A stretch of DNA of 64,000 nt from Bacteriovoracaceae bacterium. Its GTDB lineage: Bacteria; Bdellovibrionota; Bacteriovoracia; Bacteriovoracales; Bacteriovoracaceae. Below, piece after piece: positions 35,307-44,421 of this stretch. The position numbers and the translations under genes are program-made. Below the pieces are notes generated by a model. It did no database searches, had not been told where the DNA came from, and saw only the letters and a program-made list of their open reading frames with translations. The number at the start of each line of letters is the position of its first letter. Within the stretch, counting starts at the first letter, position 1. Location: assembly GCA_018675575.1 (NCBI GenBank), contig JABGXW010000134.1, positions 23,590 through 87,589 on the forward strand. The letters are read 5' to 3'.

Positions 35307-37016
35307 GTGGCAGATGCTAATGCACCGAAGAAGAAAATGGATGTTATTCAACAGATTCTTTTAGAGTCAAAGGCCTATAGTAATGTTGAGATGATGGAGT
35401 CTCTCGTTGACTCTGAGAAGTCTTTAGCATTGCTGCCGATTCAACCATTATACATGGCGATAAAAAATTTAACAGCAGAGCAACTGGCTCCACATCTGAT
35501 TAAGTTTTCACCTGAGCAGAGAACAAGATTTTTAGACTTAGACCTTTGGTTCAAGGATACTTTAGATGTGGATAGTTTCAGCTTTTGGGTGAATACTTAC
35601 TTAAAGACAAAATCTCTTCCTCTTTTAAAAGAGTTTACTCAAAGTTCTGAATTTTGTATTTACCTTAAAGGTGTCTTTAATATTTGGACATTTGATGTGG
35701 AAGATCCTCAATACCCTGATCATGATAATTATTTTTTAACAGATGATAACCTTTTATTATTTGAATTTCATGAAGGATATGAAAATGCAGATGAAGTTCG
35801 GGCCCTGATCAGGGCCCTTTATGGAGAGCTTGGAGTTGAAAATGCTTATACCTATCTATTTAAAATAACCACAGATTCTTTTCTCATTATGCAAGAAGAA
35901 GAATACCAAGCTAAGAACTATCGGCTTGCGGAAGTAGGCTTTGTTGATTATTTCGATGCTCTGAAAATGGACTCTTATTTTCCATCCTTAGAAGTCATGG
36001 ATCATTACATAAAGAATTATGAAACTAGAACACCTAATATAGAAGGATTGACAATAGGACAATCTCTTCATAATGCATCTCTTACGGCATTTAAGGCAGA
36101 AGAATCGTTTAGAGCAGAATTAGAAAATATTACTGATGGAAAAAGAAAAGATTTTCTCCATTTTAATTTTATTCAATTAGTGAATGGTACATTAGTTTTA
36201 AACAATGCTCTTAAAAGCGGAACTTTGGCCATGACTCGGGTAGGAAAAAATACTTGTTCACTTGTAGAGCTAGGATATTCCTACATAAAAGAACTGGTTA
36301 GAATTAAGGAATCACTATTTGAGAAGTTTGATTTCGTTGACTTTTACCGTGTAGGAAATACATTGATCGGGTTAACTCAAAAACGATTAAAAAAAGGTCT
36401 TAGGGAGAACTCTTTCGACGAAAGTGCTGAATTCCTTGGGAAAAACTGGTCAGAGTTTTTAGATTATAGCTTTGATCAACCTGTTAAATATGTTGCTCCT
36501 GAGGGAGAGTTTGAAAAACCTGTTATTGTAAAGAGCTTAAAGCTGTTAGAGCATTGGACTAATAGGTCAAAAACAGTGATGGGAATACTTCCCTTTGCCA
36601 GTACTTTTGCAAAGACTTTTAGTGACTTATCAAAAGAATCAAAGCTTATGGATCACTTCTATTTAAACTACTCTGTTGATGAGATAGATTTTGTAGCAAT
36701 AATCTTATCAAGTTTTGCAAATTACTCAATGGGTAATTATGAAAATATTGAAAATACTAAGATGGGGCTCACGATAAATGAATTCAAAAAGTTTGTGTCT
36801 CTAGTTATGTGCAATGAAGGGAAAGTCGATCGATCCCAAAAGTTAGTAGAATTATTATCTAAATTCACGGAACAATTTGGCTTAAAGGGTGTTTTTCAAA
36901 TTAATGAAATGATTATTGAAATGTTAGTAGAACAGCTTGAAGGTTATGATTATAATGAACTTGATGAAGCCGATTTCAAGCATGTCGGTGGTCCTATTAT
37001 ATTAAATATATCTTAA
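35307..37016 (+). CDS. DUF6178-like protein of unknown function
   Basis: A 569-aa cytoplasmic protein starting at GTG. The N-terminal LPIQPLYMAIKNL...LDLDLWFKDTLD block resembles the deltaproteobacterial DUF6178 family as I remember it (LPEQDLF..., LLDLDLWRKD). The rest is mostly helical, acidic, with no catalytic motif or membrane helix. Its 3' end lies 5 bases from the end of the convergent small gene pair. The 229 bases before it hold no recognisable feature. The function of the family is unknown. Confidence 0.62.
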   Translation: MADANAPKKKMDVIQQILLESKAYSNVEMMESLVDSEKSLALLPIQPLYMAIKNLTAEQLAPHLIKFSPEQRTRFLDLDLWFKDTLDVDSFSFWVNTYLKTKSLPLLKEFTQSSEFCIYLKGVFNIWTFDVEDPQYPDHDNYFLTDDNLLLFEFHEGYENADEVRALIRALYGELGVENAYTYLFKITTDSFLIMQEEEYQAKNYRLAEVGFVDYFDALKMDSYFPSLEVMDHYIKNYETRTPNIEGLTIGQSLHNASLTAFKAEESFRAELENITDGKRKDFLHFNFIQLVNGTLVLNNALKSGTLAMTRVGKNTCSLVELGYSYIKELVRIKESLFEKFDFVDFYRVGNTLIGLTQKRLKKGLRENSFDESAEFLGKNWSEFLDYSFDQPVKYVAPEGEFEKPVIVKSLKLLEHWTNRSKTVMGILPFASTFAKTFSDLSKESKLMDHFYLNYSVDEIDFVAIILSSFANYSMGNYENIENTKMGLTINEFKKFVSLVMCNEGKVDRSQKLVELLSKFTEQFGLKGVFQINEMIIEMLVEQLEGYDYNELDEADFKHVGGPIILNIS

Positions 37017-37021
37017 GGTTA

Positions 37022-37429
37022 CTATCCCTTGAAGGATTGATCAAAGATCATACGCATCTGAGTGATAAAACTTGAATTATTAGTTTTAATTCTTTTAATT
37101 ATATTATCTCTTTGTTGAATCAGTTTCTCTTCTTGAATTTTTAATATTACTTTGGATTGATTATGAAGTTTCATATTGGGAACTTTCACACTTAGGAAAC
37201 TTTCAATCATTGTAAGCCTTTTTTGTTCTAAATCTAAAAAGTCATAAAGAGTGTAGTTATCATGTCCTTTGGCAAAACTAATACTTGAATTTTCAGAATC
37301 TTTTTGTTCCTGTTTTTGAAGCAAAACATCTATTACATCTTGGAACTCTTTTAACTCATTCATTTTCTTTTTCGGTAAGTTCACTTTTACCTTTGGTCTT
37401 TTAAGATCAGACTTTCCTTTTTTTGCCAT
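37022..37429 (-). CDS. small basic helical protein, unknown
   Basis: A 135-aa cytoplasmic protein, Lys-rich (first 25 residues hold eleven Lys/Arg) and predicted as mostly coiled/helical (MNELKEFQDVIDVLLQKQEQ, IQEEKLIQQRDNIIKRIKT). No family recognised. The start is 2 bases after the stop of the following unknown gene (37432-37947), so the two form an operon divergent from the CpaF-like ATPase unit. Confidence 0.55.
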   Translation of the reverse strand: MAKKGKSDLKRPKVKVNLPKKKMNELKEFQDVIDVLLQKQEQKDSENSSISFAKGHDNYTLYDFLDLEQKRLTMIESFLSVKVPNMKLHNQSKVILKIQEEKLIQQRDNIIKRIKTNNSSFITQMRMIFDQSFKG

Positions 37430-37431
37430 AC

Positions 37432-37947
37432 TTATTCCTTTTTGTGATTTTGCTTATCTAGTTTGCCTGATAGGCCATCTAAGATCGTTTCATAAAAATA
37501 TAATTCTTTAGATACTTCATATAGTCTTCTTTGAGGTTTTAATATATCTTTGAGATCATCTAATATTTGCGGTACATTTTCATTAGAAATTTTAGACGCA
37601 ATTAAACTTATTTTTGAAAGTAATGCCTTTTCTTTTGTTTTTAATCGCCTTGCTTTATTAAAGAAATGTGTTGGCAGGTCGTTAACGCTATCGAGTATTG
37701 TTAGTTCTGGATGATTTATTTTGGTGAGACTAATAATATAAATGGGATACGGTAATTTCAAATTAATATTTAAAGTTATCAGTACTTCTGAAATATTATC
37801 TAATGCTTCCGAAATGAAGTTTTTGTCAATTTCAGAAGTGGAGATAAAAAATGGTACCTGACCAAAATCCTTTTCCTTGAGAACGGTCGAAATACTTTCT
37901 ATATCGTGGTGTTCAAGTTTTATTTCTTCATAAATTGGAATTCTCAT
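37432..37947 (-). CDS. protein of unknown function upstream of a small basic protein
   Basis: A 171-aa cytoplasmic protein, hydrophobic-strand-rich at the start (QVPFFISTSEID, LPYPIYIISLTKI) and helical and Lys-rich at the end. No motif recognised. It is the first gene of a two-gene unit; the 106-base gap to the next plus-strand start (38054) must hold divergent promoters with the CpaF-like gene set. Shared regulation with that set is possible. Confidence 0.55.
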   Translation of the reverse strand: MRIPIYEEIKLEHHDIESISTVLKEKDFGQVPFFISTSEIDKNFISEALDNISEVLITLNINLKLPYPIYIISLTKINHPELTILDSVNDLPTHFFNKARRLKTKEKALLSKISLIASKISNENVPQILDDLKDILKPQRRLYEVSKELYFYETILDGLSGKLDKQNHKKE

Positions 37948-38053
37948 AATACCTTCATATTTTTTGTATTATAAAATTATATAATAAATTGATTTATCTT
38001 TGAAGCTTGAAGGTTGTTGGTTAAAATATAAATACTATTGTAATGAGGAATTT

Positions 38054-38731
38054 GTGGATAACTTCCCTGTAATAAATTTACCCGACTATTTAACTGTTAT
38101 ACTTCAGTCAAATATGCAAGTATCTGGTCAAAACTTTGAGGGGCTAAAAAAATTCATCTATTCCAGACCTCCGTTGTTAGTATTAGTAAAGAAAGTTTTC
38201 CGTGATCTTGGTTCTAATGTCGATGTTGGAAATATTATAAAATCTTTGGGATGGATAGGATTTAGAAATAGAATTGTAAATGCCATTTTAGAATATGAAT
38301 TGAAAGGAAACTTTCAAGATGCTTTAGATACATCATTAATTATTGATTTGGTAAACTTAGAAGAAGACCTTAAGTCTTATGAGGTTTCAGGATATTCGAG
38401 AGGATTTCTTTTAGCATTTTATTTAAAAATGATTGAAATAAATAGAGAAAAACATAATAAAAGTCCTTTTGCTTTAGATTTAAATTTTATTCCTTACTTT
38501 GAATTTTCAAATTCAAGATTTCCAAAGATTGATTGGAGTTATTTAATGATAGTCCATTTCGGTGAATTCTTAGGAGAGGATAAACTAAAGCAAAAACTTG
38601 TTACTAAAATCGGATTCGATCAAATTTATTCTGAACTTAGGGAAGAGCATAAAATTACCTTCGCAGAAAATATGCTTTCATATGGTTGCTCTGTAGGGGA
38701 ATCAGATATTTTTTATGCGACTCAAGTATAA
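38054..38731 (+). CDS. protein of unknown function paired with a CpaF-type ATPase
   Basis: A 225-aa protein if started at the GTG at 38054, which has GAGG 6 bases before it; an upstream TTG at 38000 lacks a ribosome site. Predicted mixed alpha/beta, cytoplasmic, without membrane helices (FIYSRPPLLVLVKKVFRDLG, IKSLGWIGFRNRIVNAIL). No family recognised. It ends 11 bases before the start of the CpaF-like ATPase, so the two are cotranscribed and may be partners. Confidence 0.5.
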   Translation: MDNFPVINLPDYLTVILQSNMQVSGQNFEGLKKFIYSRPPLLVLVKKVFRDLGSNVDVGNIIKSLGWIGFRNRIVNAILEYELKGNFQDALDTSLIIDLVNLEEDLKSYEVSGYSRGFLLAFYLKMIEINREKHNKSPFALDLNFIPYFEFSNSRFPKIDWSYLMIVHFGEFLGEDKLKQKLVTKIGFDQIYSELREEHKITFAENMLSYGCSVGESDIFYATQV

Positions 38732-38742
38732 AAGGAAAAAAA

Positions 38743-39786
38743 ATGGCTGAAAGTTTAAATACAGTTTGGAACTTGGTGAATGAATTATCTGCAAAGAAAG
38801 GTATTACTGAGATTGTAATTAATGGACCCAAAACCGTTTTTGTAGAAAGAGGAGGTCAATTTATTCAGTTAAATGTGAGTTTAACTAAGAAAGATATGTA
38901 TGACTTTATCGATGAGATAGCCCTTTATAATAAAAAGAATTGCGATGCTTCTGAACCCATTTTTGATGGAAGTATGCCTGACGGTTCCAGAATTAATGCA
39001 ATCATTGAGCCTTTCGCTAACGGTTCCCCAGCAATTTCAATTAGAAAATACATAAAAAGTATCAATAATTTTAATGAAAACCCTGGAATCTTTGGCCTTG
39101 ATCCTGAGTGGATTGAGCTTTTTAAAGCAATGGTCAGTGCAAGGATGAATATAGTGGTCAGTGGTGGAACCGGAGTTGGGAAGACGACATTTCTTAATCT
39201 CCTCTTAGCTGAGTTAAGTCCTGCTGAAAGAGTTATCTCAATTGAAGATACTTTAGAACTAAGTTTATCTGTCCCAAATGTTGTGAGGCTAGAAGTTCGA
39301 GGTAAAGGAAAAGTAAATGACCCTCACTTTGGTACGCGTAATCTAGTTAAAAATACGCTCAGAATGCGACCAGATAGAATAATCATTGGAGAAATCAGAG
39401 GAGCCGAATTATTCGATCTACTTCAAGCTATGAACACTGGTCATGACGGTTCAATGAGTTCAATCCATTCGAATTCTCCTGGAGAATGTTTATCTCGAAT
39501 GGAAACTTTATATTTGCTTGCAGGATTTGAAATTCCCTACCATGTTGTTAGAAAACAGATATCTACAGCGGTAGACTTTATTGTGCAAGTCTCGAGAAAT
39601 AGAGAGGGGACAAGAGTTATTTCCCAGATACAAGAGGTTACAGGAATGGAAGGGGAAACAGTCTCTTCTCAAACCATAGCGGAACTCAAAGATGACAAAT
39701 TGAAATCAAGTGGTTTAGTCCCTAAAAACATGGAAAAATTACATCATATGGGCGGGTTACCCATCAATTTCTTTTCAAAGGGATAG
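38743..39786 (+). CDS. CpaF/TadA-type secretion ATPase
   Basis: A 347-aa ATPase of the type II/IV secretion superfamily. An N-terminal domain typical of CpaF (VNELSAKKGITEIVINGP, GSRINAII, ISIRKY) is followed by Walker A SGGTGVGKTT (about residue 142), the Asp box ISIEDTLEL, the Walker B-type block IIIGEIRGAELFDLLQAMNTGHDGS (shown as GEIRGAE) and the His box SSIHSNS. It powers pilus assembly or secretion in the cytoplasm. AAAGGA lies upstream of the ATG at 38743; the longer frame to 38686 is not used. No other tad/cpa genes are nearby, so it is an orphan ATPase with unknown companions. Confidence 0.87.
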   Translation: MAESLNTVWNLVNELSAKKGITEIVINGPKTVFVERGGQFIQLNVSLTKKDMYDFIDEIALYNKKNCDASEPIFDGSMPDGSRINAIIEPFANGSPAISIRKYIKSINNFNENPGIFGLDPEWIELFKAMVSARMNIVVSGGTGVGKTTFLNLLLAELSPAERVISIEDTLELSLSVPNVVRLEVRGKGKVNDPHFGTRNLVKNTLRMRPDRIIIGEIRGAELFDLLQAMNTGHDGSMSSIHSNSPGECLSRMETLYLLAGFEIPYHVVRKQISTAVDFIVQVSRNREGTRVISQIQEVTGMEGETVSSQTIAELKDDKLKSSGLVPKNMEKLHHMGGLPINFFSKG

Positions 39787-39837
39787 TATTCCTCTCGAAT
39801 AATTGCTCTAATTGTCACAATTTGTTAACTTTTCTTT

Positions 39838-40776
39838 ATGTTAAGAAGTAAATGGTTTTTTCATCCATTGTTTGTTTTTATTTTCTCCATAATAGCGTTG
39901 GGAACATCTCTCTTTATTTATATCAGTTCATACATAAAAGTTAATGATGCATTTAGAGATTTTGTTGTTAAACATAATATTGCAGGAAAAGCATTATTTG
40001 ATTCTCAAACGTGGGTAATGATACTTATTACATCTATCCTAGTCGCTTTGATAATAACCGGACTCGCTATCATATTTGTATATTATCAAAAAATGATAAA
40101 TTTATACCGAAGACAACAAAATTTTATTAATGGATTTACACACGAGTTAAAGACTCCCGTTGCATCACTACAATTGTTAATTGATACATTTATTAAACAT
40201 GAACTTTCAAGAGAACAGCAATTAAAATATCTAGGATTTATGCATGTTGATACTAAACGTATTTCAGATAATGTAAATCAGATTCTTAATCTTGCTAATA
40301 TTGAAGAGAAAAAACATTTGGAAAACCTTCACGCTCGAGATGTCTCTGAAGTAATAGAAGAGTTTATCGAAAATAATAAACTTACTTATAATGCGAATAT
40401 AATTAACTTAAAAAAAGTTGATGATAAAATATTTCTACCGATAAATTCAAACTTATTTGATATGATGTTGATGAATATTCTTACTAATGCCTTAAGATAT
40501 AATGAAAGTGAAAAAAAGGTAGTAAATATTAATATTAAAAAAGTAGATAATACTTTAATTATTGCTATAAAAGATAATGGGATTGGAATTTTAAAGTCTG
40601 AACTTAAAAAAGTGTTTAAGAAGTTTTACCAGATTGGAGCTTCTGTAAAAGGAACGGGACTTGGTTTATATTTAGTAGCTAATATTGTTAGATTACATGA
40701 TGGTAAAATTAATATAATTAGTGATGGACTGGGATTTGGTTCAACAGTGCTATTAAAGTTTACTTTAAGGAAATAA
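39838..40776 (+). CDS. two-helix sensor histidine kinase
   Basis: A 312-aa kinase. Membrane helices lie at about 10-30 and 60-82, with a 28-residue periplasmic loop. No HAMP or PAS domain is evident. The H-box is NGFTHELKTPVAS with the phospho-acceptor at His102; N, G1 and G2 boxes (NILTNALRY, DNGIGI, GTGLGLYLV) form a complete HATPase. The response regulator gene starts two bases after its stop. The tiny periplasmic part suggests that it senses a membrane or partner-protein signal. A second kinase of the same plan is encoded at 45137-46015. Confidence 0.9.
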   Translation: MLRSKWFFHPLFVFIFSIIALGTSLFIYISSYIKVNDAFRDFVVKHNIAGKALFDSQTWVMILITSILVALIITGLAIIFVYYQKMINLYRRQQNFINGFTHELKTPVASLQLLIDTFIKHELSREQQLKYLGFMHVDTKRISDNVNQILNLANIEEKKHLENLHARDVSEVIEEFIENNKLTYNANIINLKKVDDKIFLPINSNLFDMMLMNILTNALRYNESEKKVVNINIKKVDNTLIIAIKDNGIGILKSELKKVFKKFYQIGASVKGTGLGLYLVANIVRLHDGKINIISDGLGFGSTVLLKFTLRK

Positions 40777-40777
40777 A

Positions 40778-41482
40778 ATGAGCAAAGTTTTGATAATTGA
40801 TGATGAGGTACATATAGCTGAAGGTATTAAATTAAACCTTGAGCTTAATGGACATAAAGTTCATATTAAAGAGAATGGATTTTTAGGTGTAAATGAATGG
40901 AAGTCTTGGAGGCCTGATATAATTGTACTAGATCTTATGATGCCAATTATGGATGGTTACACAACTTTGCAAAAAATAAGAGAAGAAGACAAAAAAATAC
41001 CCATTTTAGTACTATCTGCAAAAGATGCAATTAAAGACAAAGTAAAATGTTTATCAATAGGAGTAGATGATTATTTGTCTAAACCATTTAGCTTGGAAGA
41101 GTTTCTATTAAGAATTGATAGATTATTGCTTAGGGCCTCGTGGGGACAAGAAGGAGACTTGAAACCTAAAAATATTCCCGATGAAATAGTATTTGGAAAT
41201 AATAGAGTTGACTTTAAAACGAAGAAAGGTTTCATCAATGGTGACGAGGTTAACTTAACATTACAAGAGTTGAATTTGCTACAGGTGTTTGCTCAAAATA
41301 TTGGCCTACCTTTATCTCGTTCTGAGTTGTTGGAACAAGGTTGGGGGTATTCTCAGGATACTAGTACTAGAACTGTTGATAATTTCATTGTGAGATTCCG
41401 AAAATACTTTGAAAAAAATCCTAAAAAACCAATTCACTTCAAATCTGTTAGGTCTATTGGATATGTTTTTAACAAAAACTAG
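40778..41482 (+). CDS. OmpR/PhoB-family response regulator
   Basis: A 234-aa regulator with a receiver domain (acidic pocket DDE at the start, phospho-acceptor Asp in IIVLDLMMP, Lys in YLSKPFS) and a C-terminal winged-helix DNA-binding domain ending RSIGYVF. It forms a two-gene unit with the kinase before it (AAGGAAA before its ATG). Target genes are unknown; fabI lies downstream after 275 bases and has its own likely control site. Confidence 0.92.
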   Translation: MSKVLIIDDEVHIAEGIKLNLELNGHKVHIKENGFLGVNEWKSWRPDIIVLDLMMPIMDGYTTLQKIREEDKKIPILVLSAKDAIKDKVKCLSIGVDDYLSKPFSLEEFLLRIDRLLLRASWGQEGDLKPKNIPDEIVFGNNRVDFKTKKGFINGDEVNLTLQELNLLQVFAQNIGLPLSRSELLEQGWGYSQDTSTRTVDNFIVRFRKYFEKNPKKPIHFKSVRSIGYVFNKN

Positions 41483-41716
41483 TGAGATTATTATCTGTCA
41501 AGTTTGCATCGCTGAGAATGGCAAGCGTACCTCCAATACCATTCATTGGTTTACAGTTTTCATTACAAATAACATTTACAAAAATAACTTTTTCTGTTTT
41601 AAGATTTATTGATCACTAATTGGAAAATTAAATAAGTTTTCTCTGGGACATGACGCTTGGCGCGGGGACAGTATTTCAAGTATTGAAGTTTTAACTGGCA
41701 AATAACAACTAATTTG

Positions 41717-41735
41717 GTAAGTTACTCATACTTAC
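41717..41735. promoter_or_regulatory. inverted repeat upstream of fabI
   Basis: GTAAGT and ACTTAC flank a 7-base spacer, 22 bases before the fabI start codon. This size and place fit an operator for a fatty-acid regulator, but the sequence is not a known FadR, FabR or FabT site. A weak RNA hairpin is the other reading. Confidence 0.4.
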
Positions 41736-41757
41736 AATTTAGTTAATGGGAGGAATT

Positions 41758-42525
41758 ATGGGGCTATTAACTGGTAAAAAAGCATTGATATTAGGTGTTG
41801 CCAATGACAAGTCTATCGCTTGGGGAATAGCGCAATCATTAAAAGCTGAGGGAGCGAGTATTGCTCTTACTTATCTAAATGATGCATTAAAAAAAAGAGT
41901 GCAACCTTTGGCAGAAGAAATTGGTGCTGACTTCACTTGTGAAATGGATGTAACCAAAGACGACCATTATACTTCTCTCCATGCTGTAGTAGAAAAGAAT
42001 TGGGGGAAGTTCGATATTCTTATTCATTCCTTAGCTTTTGCAGATAGAAATGATCTAAAAGGTCGATTCTCAGATACTTCAAGAGATGGATTCAAACTGG
42101 CATGTGATGTTTCGGCATTTTCGTTAATAGGTTTATGTCATCATTTAAAACCCCTATTAAACCAAGATGCTTCAGTCATAGGTATGACTTATCATGGCTC
42201 TATAAAAGTATTAAAAGGTTATAACGTTATGGGTGTCGCAAAGGCCGCTTTAGAAGCATCTATGCGATATTTAAGTGACGACTTGGGACAAGACTCAATC
42301 AGAGTCAATTGTATTTCAGCCGGTCCAATTAGAACTTTAGCAGCTTCTGGAATTCCTGGACTTAGAGATATCTTTCAGATGGTAGATGAAAGAGCTCCTC
42401 TTAGAAGAAACGTGACGACTGGCGATGTGGGAGGGACGGCAGCATTCTTAGCGTCCCCATTAAGTAATGGTGTTACTGGTCAAGTTTTGTTTGTCGATTC
42501 AGGAATTTCTATTTTGGGTATATAA
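41758..42525 (+). CDS. fabI: enoyl-[acyl-carrier-protein] reductase FabI
   Basis: A 255-aa short-chain dehydrogenase that reduces enoyl-ACP in the last step of fatty acid elongation. The start MGLLTGKKALILGVAN is canonical; the ATG at 41746 is rejected because the GGGAGGAATT before 41758 is the ribosome site. Catalytic residues: Tyr and Lys in GYNVMGVAKAALEA (Y-x6-K), and a proximal Tyr in MTYHGS. The NADH-binding block is GVANDKSIAWGIA. It is the main bacterial enoyl reductase type and the target of triclosan in other species. Confidence 0.95.
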   Translation: MGLLTGKKALILGVANDKSIAWGIAQSLKAEGASIALTYLNDALKKRVQPLAEEIGADFTCEMDVTKDDHYTSLHAVVEKNWGKFDILIHSLAFADRNDLKGRFSDTSRDGFKLACDVSAFSLIGLCHHLKPLLNQDASVIGMTYHGSIKVLKGYNVMGVAKAALEASMRYLSDDLGQDSIRVNCISAGPIRTLAASGIPGLRDIFQMVDERAPLRRNVTTGDVGGTAAFLASPLSNGVTGQVLFVDSGISILGI

Positions 42526-42576
42526 TTTTTTTAATCACATACAACACATAATTATTTTAAGAAATAGGGAGAATAA

Positions 42577-42972
42577 ATGAACTCAATTGAATATATTAAA
42601 GATGCAATAAAAACAGAATCAAAAGAATTTAGCTCTATAGATCAGAGACTTAGTGATGATGGAATTAAACGTTTGCTACATGCGGGAATTGGTCTTTCCA
42701 CAGAGTCTGGAGAGTTCTTAGATGCTCTAAAAAAACATATCTTTTATGGAAAAGAACTTGATCGGGTTAATTTGGCTGAAGAAATAGGAGATATTTTTTG
42801 GTATCTCGCAATAGCCTCAGACGAACTTAAAATTGATTTTGAATCTGTGATGAATAAAAATATTAAAAAACTTAAGGCGAGATATGGCGAAAAATTTACA
42901 GAATCAAAAGCTGAAAATAGAGATCTCGATGTAGAAAGAACTATACTTGAAGAACAAAAGTTTTCTAATTAG
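42577..42972 (+). CDS. MazG-like nucleotide pyrophosphohydrolase
   Basis: A 131-aa all-helical protein of the MazG/dUTPase-2 superfamily. The metal-binding ExxE and ExxD motifs are present as ESGEFLD and EEIGDIFW. A single MazG-like domain of this size usually hydrolyses abnormal or excess NTPs. AGGGAGAAT lies before the ATG. It is followed by the zinc-ribbon gene and preceded by fabI on the same strand, but a functional tie to either is not seen. Confidence 0.82.
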   Translation: MNSIEYIKDAIKTESKEFSSIDQRLSDDGIKRLLHAGIGLSTESGEFLDALKKHIFYGKELDRVNLAEEIGDIFWYLAIASDELKIDFESVMNKNIKKLKARYGEKFTESKAENRDLDVERTILEEQKFSN

Positions 42973-42980
42973 GATATCTT

Positions 42981-43385
42981 ATGAAATGCCCGAAATGCTC
43001 TGATAATGAAATGCATGTATTTAATCATCAAGGAATCGAATTTAATATTTGCTCTCCAGGTTGCAAAGGTATTTGGTGCGATAAAGGTGAGCTTGCCTAC
43101 TATGTAGAAACTAAAAACGATACTCCCCGGGCCCAAAAACGAGATGAGTCAGGATGCGGGACTGAGTTTAATTGCCCCGTCTGCGAAACTACGAAATTAA
43201 AAGAATACCCTTATATGGACGGCGAAGAATTGCTTATCGATATCTGTCCCAGCTGTAAAGGAATATTTCTTGATTTTAAAGAGCTTGCTGAAGTTGAAAA
43301 ACTCTCAATAAAAATAGACTCAGAAGGAAAGCTCCAGAGAACATTGAATGATCTCATGGAGCGTGCAGGTTATAAAAAAACTTAA
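42981..43385 (+). CDS. protein with two zf-TFIIB-type zinc ribbons
   Basis: A 134-aa protein with two copies of a zinc-ribbon plus Trp/Phe-rich tail. The first is MKCPKCSD...CSPGCKGIWCDKGELAYY and the second NCPVCET...CPSCKGIFLDFKELAEVE; each has four Cys (CxxC...CxxxC or CxxC). This matches the bacterial zf-TFIIB family of unknown function, possibly nucleic-acid or protein binding. The stop overlaps the stop of hemE on the other strand by four bases. Confidence 0.82.
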   Translation: MKCPKCSDNEMHVFNHQGIEFNICSPGCKGIWCDKGELAYYVETKNDTPRAQKRDESGCGTEFNCPVCETTKLKEYPYMDGEELLIDICPSCKGIFLDFKELAEVEKLSIKIDSEGKLQRTLNDLMERAGYKKT

Positions 43386-44419
43386 TATAAAAAGTTGTCG
43401 TGAACATGTTGTATAGAGTTTTTGACATTCTCTTGTGGTGTAAATTGAAGAACCCCATGACCCAAACCTAGAATAGACTTACTTATATTTACATTATTTT
43501 CTATCGAGGAAAATAACTCATCCCATTTTGTTCTTAATATGTTCCATGGAAGGAAGAGATGACTTGGGTCGAGGTTACCTTGAACATAATAATCTTTTCC
43601 TAAGATATTTAAAGCATTGTTCAGATCGTGTCTCCAATCTATACCCAATACATCAATATTTTCATCTTCAATCGCCTGAAGGTAATTCATATGAGTCAGC
43701 TTTGAGTAGTAAACCAGTCTCGTGTTTGGAAAATCTTTTTTAAATTCTTTTGTCACTATTTTTAAATACTTTATGGGATAGTTAATAAAATCTTGAAATC
43801 CACATTCTCCGACTGCCGTATCAAAGAGACAAATGGCATCAGCTCCAGCCTTTGCTTGAATTTTCATATTAGTGATGAGTTCAGGGAGTAGTTTCTCCAT
43901 AAAGGCTTCAAATCGGCCATCGTAAAATCCAAGTTTTGAAGGTGTTAAGTTACCAGTATGAGATCCTTCAACAGCATAAGAATATAATGTAAAAGGTGCC
44001 CCCACAAATCCTAGTAGCGTTTTATTGTTAGGAAGTTCGGCCCTTATTTTGGTAAGAGCATCTCCTTGAAATTGATAAAAAGGTGTCGCTTCTTCAGTCT
44101 TCTTTAAACCGTTAACCTTATCAAGAGTATCTAGCTTAACTGTTAGGGTTGGTGGCCCTGTATGATAACTTAATCCAAGCCCTAATTGCTCTAATGGGAA
44201 TAATAGGTCTGAAAATAAAATAGCTGCATCGAAATCAAATTCATTGATAGGACCCATGGTAATTTCAGTTGCTAGGTCTGGAGTTTTACACATGGTCATA
44301 AAATCAGAGCTTTTTCTGATGTTCTGATAATGAGCATGATATCTACCTGCTTGCCTCATAAACCAGATTGGTAAGCCTGTTTTTCCATCTTTTATTGTTC
44401 TATCTGTAAAAAGTCCCAT
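43382..44419 (-). CDS. hemE: uroporphyrinogen decarboxylase HemE
   Basis: A 345-aa enzyme that removes four carboxyl groups from uroporphyrinogen III to give coproporphyrinogen III. The start PIWFMRQAGRYHAHYQNIR is the family hallmark; FDAAILFSDLL holds the catalytic Asp, and YSKLTHMN and HGVLQFTPQENV complete the site. Length is normal. It is the last gene of the heme operon, two bases after the response regulator gene, and meets the zinc-ribbon gene end-to-end. Confidence 0.96.
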   Translation of the reverse strand: MGLFTDRTIKDGKTGLPIWFMRQAGRYHAHYQNIRKSSDFMTMCKTPDLATEITMGPINEFDFDAAILFSDLLFPLEQLGLGLSYHTGPPTLTVKLDTLDKVNGLKKTEEATPFYQFQGDALTKIRAELPNNKTLLGFVGAPFTLYSYAVEGSHTGNLTPSKLGFYDGRFEAFMEKLLPELITNMKIQAKAGADAICLFDTAVGECGFQDFINYPIKYLKIVTKEFKKDFPNTRLVYYSKLTHMNYLQAIEDENIDVLGIDWRHDLNNALNILGKDYYVQGNLDPSHLFLPWNILRTKWDELFSSIENNVNISKSILGLGHGVLQFTPQENVKNSIQHVHDNFLY

Positions 44420-44421
44420 AT

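Noticed and set aside
41484..41603. Minus-strand open stretch of about 45 codons with protein-like composition between the response regulator and fabI
   Set aside because: It has no start codon at a sensible place and no ribosome site; the only ATG leaves 25 residues. Likely chance or an unrecognisable remnant.
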